DNA of 64,000 bases, taken from Clostridia bacterium (GTDB taxonomy: Bacteria; Bacillota; Clostridia; Peptostreptococcales; Acidaminobacteraceae). Of this stretch, positions 59,764 to 64,000 are shown in pieces. The first letter of the stretch is position 1. Each line of letters opens with the position of its first letter. A program made the position numbers and the translations under genes. Where the stretch lies: contig JAFGVN010000002.1 in assembly GCA_016937975.1 (NCBI GenBank), positions 20,915 to 84,914 of the forward strand, written 5' to 3'. The notes beneath the pieces are model-generated. The model had not been told where the DNA came from, did no database searches, and worked only from the letters and a program-made list of their open reading frames with translations.

Positions 59764-61046
59764 AACGTATTGTTGCTCATAAACAAGAAGAGATTAAGTC
59801 CTTGTTGCCTATTCAACTTCCAAAAAGAACTTGTCATTCGCTAATTGAAAGAATGACTTCACGGGAAATTAACCTTATTGCTGAAATAAAAAGAGGCTCA
59901 CCTTCAAAGGGATTATTCTCAGAACACTTGAACATTCCAAATCAAGTATCACTTTATAATCAACACGCTTCATGTATCTCGGTTTTAACGGATTCCAATT
60001 TTTTTTATGGCAGCTTTGACATCTTAAAAGAAGTTCGTCATCTAACCGATCTTCCCATTTTATGCAAAGATTTTATTTTGTCAAAAATACAAATTGACTA
60101 TGGATATGCTGCTGGAGCTGACTTGGTCTTACTTATCGCTAGAATACTTGATTATTGCCAGCTGAAAGAGTTGCTTGATTATGCTCATAGTCTTGGCATG
60201 GAAGTTTTAATAGAGGTGGAATCCTTAGAAGACTTTCAAAAGATTGAGGATTTAGATTTTAAATTGTGTGGCATTAATCATCGTAATTTATCTGACTTTA
60301 CAATAGATTTTCAAAAGACTTTTGACCTCTCCCCTTATATTCAGTCCAAAGGTAAGTATGTTATATGTGAAAGTGGTATAAAAAATCGTCATGATGCTTT
60401 GTCACTAAGAGGTTATGCCCATGGATTTCTTATGGGTGAAACTCTGATTAGAAACATGAACATCGAGCACTTCCGTATGCTTAAAGAAAAAGTTAAAGTA
60501 AAAATATGCGGAATACAAACAGTCAGTGATGCTGTTTCAATTGATGGGAAAGCAGATTATATTGGTTTAGTACTTTGTGAGAGCAAAAGAAAACTGACAT
60601 TATCTGAAGCAAAAGAAATTCGAAAAAATATCCTAAAAAGCAAAGTCGTTGGAGTTTTCAAAGGCAGCACTGTTGAATTTATTGAAACTGCTTTTAAAGC
60701 TTTAAACCTCGACTTTGTTCAAATCCATGAAGAAATTGAATTAAAGCATGTCCCAAAAGAAATGACAATCTATGCCCAAACTTATAAGGATGAACCTGGA
60801 GATTATCCACTTCTTCTTATAGATAATATTCATCCAGGTTCCGGTGAACCCTATCCGTTGGTTAATCTAGAAGCTTTTGCAAATACAAATTATATCCTTG
60901 CTGGAGGACTTCATGCAAATAATGTAACAGAAAGGGTTTATGCTTCTCATTGCTTTGCAGTGGATGTCAGTTCAGGTGTAGAGATAGATGGCATAAAGTC
61001 AGTTGATTTAATCCATAATTTTATGGATATTGTAGGAGGTTTATAA
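59751..61046 (+). CDS. trpCF: Bifunctional indole-3-glycerol-phosphate synthase / PRA isomerase
   Basis: 431-residue fusion of two TIM barrels. Residues 1-245 are TrpC: LIAEIKRGSPSKG (45-54 region), CKDFI, LIEVESLEDF, GINHRNL and CESGI. Residues about 248-431 are TrpF: VKICGIQTVSDA, IGLVLCESKRKL, FVQIHE, LLIDNIHPGSGEP and VDVSSGVE. In most Firmicutes these are separate genes, so the fusion resembles the enterobacterial TrpC(F). GGGAGG lies just before the ATG. It abuts trpB directly. Confidence 0.95.
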   Translation: MSILERIVAHKQEEIKSLLPIQLPKRTCHSLIERMTSREINLIAEIKRGSPSKGLFSEHLNIPNQVSLYNQHASCISVLTDSNFFYGSFDILKEVRHLTDLPILCKDFILSKIQIDYGYAAGADLVLLIARILDYCQLKELLDYAHSLGMEVLIEVESLEDFQKIEDLDFKLCGINHRNLSDFTIDFQKTFDLSPYIQSKGKYVICESGIKNRHDALSLRGYAHGFLMGETLIRNMNIEHFRMLKEKVKVKICGIQTVSDAVSIDGKADYIGLVLCESKRKLTLSEAKEIRKNILKSKVVGVFKGSTVEFIETAFKALNLDFVQIHEEIELKHVPKEMTIYAQTYKDEPGDYPLLLIDNIHPGSGEPYPLVNLEAFANTNYILAGGLHANNVTERVYASHCFAVDVSSGVEIDGIKSVDLIHNFMDIVGGL

Positions 61047-62219
61047 ATGAGTAAATTTGGTATTTATGGTGGTCAGTTTGTTTCAGAACAATTAATGCAG
61101 CCATTAAAGGACTTAGAGGAAGCTTTTGTCTTCCTTCAAGGTGATTTTAAATTTAATGAAATCTATGAAAATCTATTGAGAGATTATGTGGGCCGTGAGA
61201 CACCTTTGTATTTTGCAAAAAATCTAACATCTTATTTCAAAGGTCCCAATATTTTCTTAAAAAGAGAAGATTTAAATCATACTGGTGCGCATAAAATCAA
61301 TAATGCACTTGGTCAGGCATTAATTGCAAAGCACATGAACAAAGAACATATCATATGTGAAACAGGAGCAGGTCAACATGGTGTTGCCACGGCCACTGCT
61401 TGTGCGCTGCTTAACATGAAATGTACCGTTTTTATGGGTTATGAAGATGTTAAAAGGCAAAAAAGCAATGTTCAACGTATTCAAATGCTTGGTGCAAAAG
61501 TCATTCCAGTTCATAGCGGATCAAAGGTTTTAAAAGATGCGACAAATGAAGCCATAAGATTCTGGATTGAACATATAGAAGATTGTCATTATATTATTGG
61601 TTCTGCCATTGGACCGCATCCCTATCCAATGATTGTTAAGCATTTTCAATCTGTCATTGGTACTGAAACTAGGAAACAATGCCTTGAAAAGTTAAGTACT
61701 CTGCCTGATCAAGTAATAGCTTGTGTAGGAGGTGGTAGTAATGCTATAGGCATGTTTAACGCATTTATAAATGATTCTATTTCCCTAGTAGGTGTAGAAG
61801 CAGCAGGAAAAGGACTTAATACATCTGAACATGCTGCAACTTTAACTTGTGGTACTCTCGGAATTTTACATGGTTCATTCATGTATCTTCTTCAAGAAGA
61901 AGGCAATATCAAAGAGGTTTATTCCCTATCGGCTGGTCTTGATTATCCAGGTGTAGGTCCTGAACATTGCTATTTAAAAGACATTGGAAGAGTTCGATAT
62001 GAAGCCATTACAGATTTTGAGGCTTTGGATGCCTTTAAGAAATTATGTGAGTTAGAAGGCATCATTCCAGCTCTAGAAAGTGCCCATGCCATAGCTCAAT
62101 GCTTCAAGGAAGTAAAACATTTTAAGAAGCATCAAAATATTGTTGTTTGTCTTTCTGGACGTGGAGATAAAGATCTAGAAACTGTATTAGCATTGGAGAA
62201 TACCCATGAAGAATTTTAG
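61047..62219 (+). CDS. trpB: Tryptophan synthase beta chain
   Basis: 390 residues, PLP enzyme joining indole and serine. PLP Lys83 in HKINNALGQ, the catalytic [12 protein letters not shown] segment (Glu acid) and the phosphate loop [10 protein letters not shown]. It is TrpB1-like in length. It starts directly after the trpCF stop and overlaps trpA by 14 nt; the two form the usual alpha-beta complex with an indole tunnel. Confidence 0.97.
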   Translation: MSKFGIYGGQFVSEQLMQPLKDLEEAFVFLQGDFKFNEIYENLLRDYVGRETPLYFAKNLTSYFKGPNIFLKREDLNHTGAHKINNALGQALIAKHMNKEHIICETGAGQHGVATATACALLNMKCTVFMGYEDVKRQKSNVQRIQMLGAKVIPVHSGSKVLKDATNEAIRFWIEHIEDCHYIIGSAIGPHPYPMIVKHFQSVIGTETRKQCLEKLSTLPDQVIACVGGGSNAIGMFNAFINDSISLVGVEAAGKGLNTSEHAATLTCGTLGILHGSFMYLLQEEGNIKEVYSLSAGLDYPGVGPEHCYLKDIGRVRYEAITDFEALDAFKKLCELEGIIPALESAHAIAQCFKEVKHFKKHQNIVVCLSGRGDKDLETVLALENTHEEF

Positions 62220-62940
62220 ATATGAAATTAAAACAAAAAATGTTATCCCTTATATTATGATTGGCGAAAATGGTATAGATGAAAGTTATCGTCAATTTGA
62301 TTACTATGCGAAGAAGGGATGCAAACTAATTGAAATTGGTGTGCCTTTTTCTGATCCAAGTGCAGATGGTCCTGTCATTCAAAGAGCTAGTCTGAATGCA
62401 ATAGCACATGGTATTACATTTAAGCATTGTCTCCACTTTGCATCTGAATGCAAATCAAAATCACCTGATGTGAAGCTTATCTTAATGACTTATCTTAATC
62501 CTGTATATAATTACGGACTTAATAATGTATTCCATCATGAAGGTATTGACGGTCTAATTATTCCAGATTTGCCCTTTGAAGAATATGATTTAATAAGACC
62601 TTATTTAACTAGAAACTCAGTTGCTTTTATTCCCTTAATTAGTATGGATACACCTTCTGATAGAATAAAAGATATACTTTCTATAGGATCTGGATTCATC
62701 TATTTAATGGCTGTAAAAGGCATAACGGGTTCAAAAAATGCTGATAGTAAACAGTTAGTCGAAATCATACATGCTATATTGAAAGAAAGCGATTTACCTG
62801 TTGTTGCAGGGTTTGGTATAAAATCTAGAGAACAAGCAGTAGAGATGTTAAAGCATACATCTGGCGTAATCATGGCGAGTCAATTATTAAAACATTGGAA
62901 AGAAGACCATCAAATTGCCCTTGATGCTATTTTTAAATAG
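62206..62940 (+). CDS. trpA: Tryptophan synthase alpha chain
   Basis: 244 residues, TIM barrel that cleaves indole-3-glycerol phosphate. Catalytic Glu43 ([15 protein letters not shown]) and Asp54 (equivalents of Glu49 and Asp60) are present; GFGIKSRE is the phosphate site. It is slightly shorter than the usual 260. It overlaps trpB by 14 nt. Confidence 0.95.
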   Translation: MKNFRYEIKTKNVIPYIMIGENGIDESYRQFDYYAKKGCKLIEIGVPFSDPSADGPVIQRASLNAIAHGITFKHCLHFASECKSKSPDVKLILMTYLNPVYNYGLNNVFHHEGIDGLIIPDLPFEEYDLIRPYLTRNSVAFIPLISMDTPSDRIKDILSIGSGFIYLMAVKGITGSKNADSKQLVEIIHAILKESDLPVVAGFGIKSREQAVEMLKHTSGVIMASQLLKHWKEDHQIALDAIFK

Positions 62941-62948
62941 GAGGAACA

Positions 62949-63779
62949 ATGAGTCAACAAGTAAAAGAATTTTATGATAAATATGGTATTAAGGAATGGA
63001 ATCGTTTAGATGATTCATTTTATAATCGTATCAACTATTTACTGTATTTGGATTTCATCAGGGACCATGTTAAGAAAGATATGAAAGTTTTAGATGCAGG
63101 ATGCGGCGCTGGACGTTTTAGCCTAGAGCTAGCTAAACAAGGTTGTAAAGTTACCCTATTTGATCTATCTGATGTACAACTTAAGATTGCAAAGGAAAAA
63201 ATAGATGAGTTTAATTTGAGCCATCAAGTTGAAGGGTATCATCAAGGTACTATAATGGATCTATCTTGTTTTCCTGATGATACTTTTGATTTTCTTATTT
63301 GCTATGGTGCTCCACTTTCTTATATCCTTAAGGATCGTGAAGTGGTATTATCAGAATTTAGAAGAGTTTTGAAACCTGAAGGTACACTTGCATTAAGTGT
63401 TAATAATAAATGGGGGATTTTAAAAAGATTATTGGGTCAAGGTAACACAAACTTTTTTAGTCAACCTGAATACTGGTATTTAAAGGAAGTCCTCTTAACA
63501 GGTGATTTAAGAGAGCATGAAGCTGTGAGCCATCCTCCAAGACATTTTTTTGAGTCGAATGAACTTGAACATCTTTTAAAAGAAACTTTTTTTATTGATA
63601 TTGTGCTTGCTGGTAACCCTTGTTTTTCTTCAGGAAACCATTTGACTTTAGAAACGCTCTCTGAAAATACAAGAGCATTAGAAACTATCATAGATTTAGA
63701 ATTAAAATCCTATCAAATGGTAACAATGATTGAACAAGGAGAATTCCTTTTAGCAAAAGCAAAAAAACAACAAACCTGA
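62949..63779 (+). CDS. Class I SAM-dependent methyltransferase
   Basis: 276-residue protein. Motif I VLDAGCGAGRFSLEL, the strand-2 acid in VTLFDLSD, and motif IV-like FLICYGAPLSYI are all clear, giving a UbiE/Methyltransf_11-like fold. The target is unknown. It follows trpA by 8 nt with AGGAGG before the ATG and precedes the operon terminator, so it is co-expressed with Trp synthesis. It is either a modifier of a chorismate-linked product or a hitchhiker. Confidence 0.85.
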   Translation: MSQQVKEFYDKYGIKEWNRLDDSFYNRINYLLYLDFIRDHVKKDMKVLDAGCGAGRFSLELAKQGCKVTLFDLSDVQLKIAKEKIDEFNLSHQVEGYHQGTIMDLSCFPDDTFDFLICYGAPLSYILKDREVVLSEFRRVLKPEGTLALSVNNKWGILKRLLGQGNTNFFSQPEYWYLKEVLLTGDLREHEAVSHPPRHFFESNELEHLLKETFFIDIVLAGNPCFSSGNHLTLETLSENTRALETIIDLELKSYQMVTMIEQGEFLLAKAKKQQT

Positions 63780-63799
63780 CAGTTAATTGTCAGGTTTTT
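63772..63799 (+). terminator. Terminator of the aroF-trp operon
   Basis: AAACCTGACA-GTTAAT-TGTCAGGTTT (10-bp stem) followed by TT and then CTTT; it overlaps the methyltransferase stop codon. Confidence 0.92.
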
Positions 63800-63806
63800 C
63801 TTTAAA

Positions 63807-63829
63807 CTAAAAAACTGCTTTTGCAGTTT
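63807..63829 (-). terminator. Terminator of the tRNA transcript
   Basis: Minus-strand AAACTGC-AAAA-GCAGTTT followed by TTTAG, 5 bp after the tRNA-Phe CCA end. Confidence 0.8.
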
Positions 63830-63834
63830 AATTT

Positions 63835-63911
63835 TGGTGCCCAAGGGCGGAATCGAACCACCGACACAGGGATTTTCAGTCCCTTGCTCTACCGACTGAG
63901 CTACTTGGGCA
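63835..63911 (-). tRNA. tRNA-Phe (GAA)
   Basis: Complete cloverleaf on the minus strand: acceptor TGCCCAA pairs with TTGGGCA, D-arm AGCTCAGTCGGTAGAGC, anticodon loop CTGAAAA (anticodon GAA), T-arm GGTTCGATTCC and an encoded CCA. Confidence 0.97.
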
Positions 63912-63918
63912 AATATAA

Positions 63919-64000
63919 TGGCGGAGAGGGTGGGATTCGAACCCACGTGGGCTTGCACCCTAACGGTTTTCAAGACCGCCCCGTTATGACCACTTCGGTA
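63919..64000 (-). tRNA. tRNA-Ser (TGA), 5' end cut by the window edge
   Basis: Minus strand, 7 nt upstream of tRNA-Phe. Anticodon loop CTTGAAA (anticodon TGA), a long class II variable arm (TTAGGGTGCAAGCCCA), T-arm GGTTCGAATCC, encoded CCA. About the first seven bases lie beyond the window. Confidence 0.93.

Overview
The window is a low-GC, AT-rich chromosome segment of an anaerobic, amino-acid-fermenting member of the Clostridia. The evidence is AGGAGG-type ribosome-binding sites, a glmS ribozyme, a T-box, ptb/buk butyrate-type genes, a 2-oxoacid:ferredoxin oxidoreductase and a ferredoxin-linked Mrp/complex-I-like membrane complex. I cannot name a species.

Layout: (1) 40-4770 (-): type IV pilus operon with pilT, pilC, four pilin-like genes and a secreted transglutaminase-fold protein. 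(2) 5109-9592 (-): secreted protein, ABC exporter, histidine kinase and response regulator, with direct repeats at the operon promoter. (3) 9721-11859: a sugar acetyltransferase diverging from a membrane protein/XRE regulator/methyltransferase-like unit, with a 45-bp inverted repeat between them. (4) 11889-25710 (-): hutD-arsR, then arsR, mrpEFG, MbhD-like, mrpB-like, mrpC, mrpD, a NuoL/N-like gene, nuoH, B, C and D homologues, and two tandem NuoI-GltD fusion genes. (5) 25831-30747: a chemoreceptor, a MATE exporter and an amino-acid symporter. (6) 30771-31738: a gene-poor stretch with orphan terminator-like hairpins. (7) 31739-35609: a compact Tn7-like element whose TnsB-type end repeats lie next to glmS, carrying a short TniQ/TnsD, a PIN-domain/coiled-coil/membrane protein and a small membrane protein, but no tnsA, tnsB or tnsC. 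(8) 35649-40703: glmS with its ribozyme, a duplicated-domain lipoprotein and glmM. (9) 40845-49176 (-): a sigma-54-controlled catabolic island (ptb-buk-ATPase-vorDBAC), then buk2 and its PAS/AAA+ activator. (10) 49328-51422 (-): cdaA-cdaR. (11) 51579-54955 (-): aroB-aroA-aroC. (12) 55313-63779 (+): an aromatic-rich leader peptide and attenuator, DAHP synthase, a Trp T-box, trpEGD, trpCF, trpB, trpA and a methyltransferase. (13) tRNA-Phe and a partial tRNA-Ser at the right edge.

How the genes fit together: VOR oxidises branched-chain or other 2-oxo acids to acyl-CoA and reduced ferredoxin. Ptb and Buk turn the acyl-CoA into ATP. The Mrp/Nuo-like complex is a plausible place where reduced ferredoxin or NAD(P)H drives ion pumping. 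GlmS, GlmM and CdaA-CdaR connect amino-sugar synthesis with c-di-AMP. The aromatic pathway is split into two divergent operons. Its DAHP-synthase/trp branch appears to be controlled twice: by ribosome stalling on a Phe/Tyr/Trp-rich leader peptide before aroF, and by a tRNA-Trp T-box before trpE. The most notable candidates are that attenuator, the mini Tn7-like element with PIN cargo, and the NuoI-GltD/Mrp complex.
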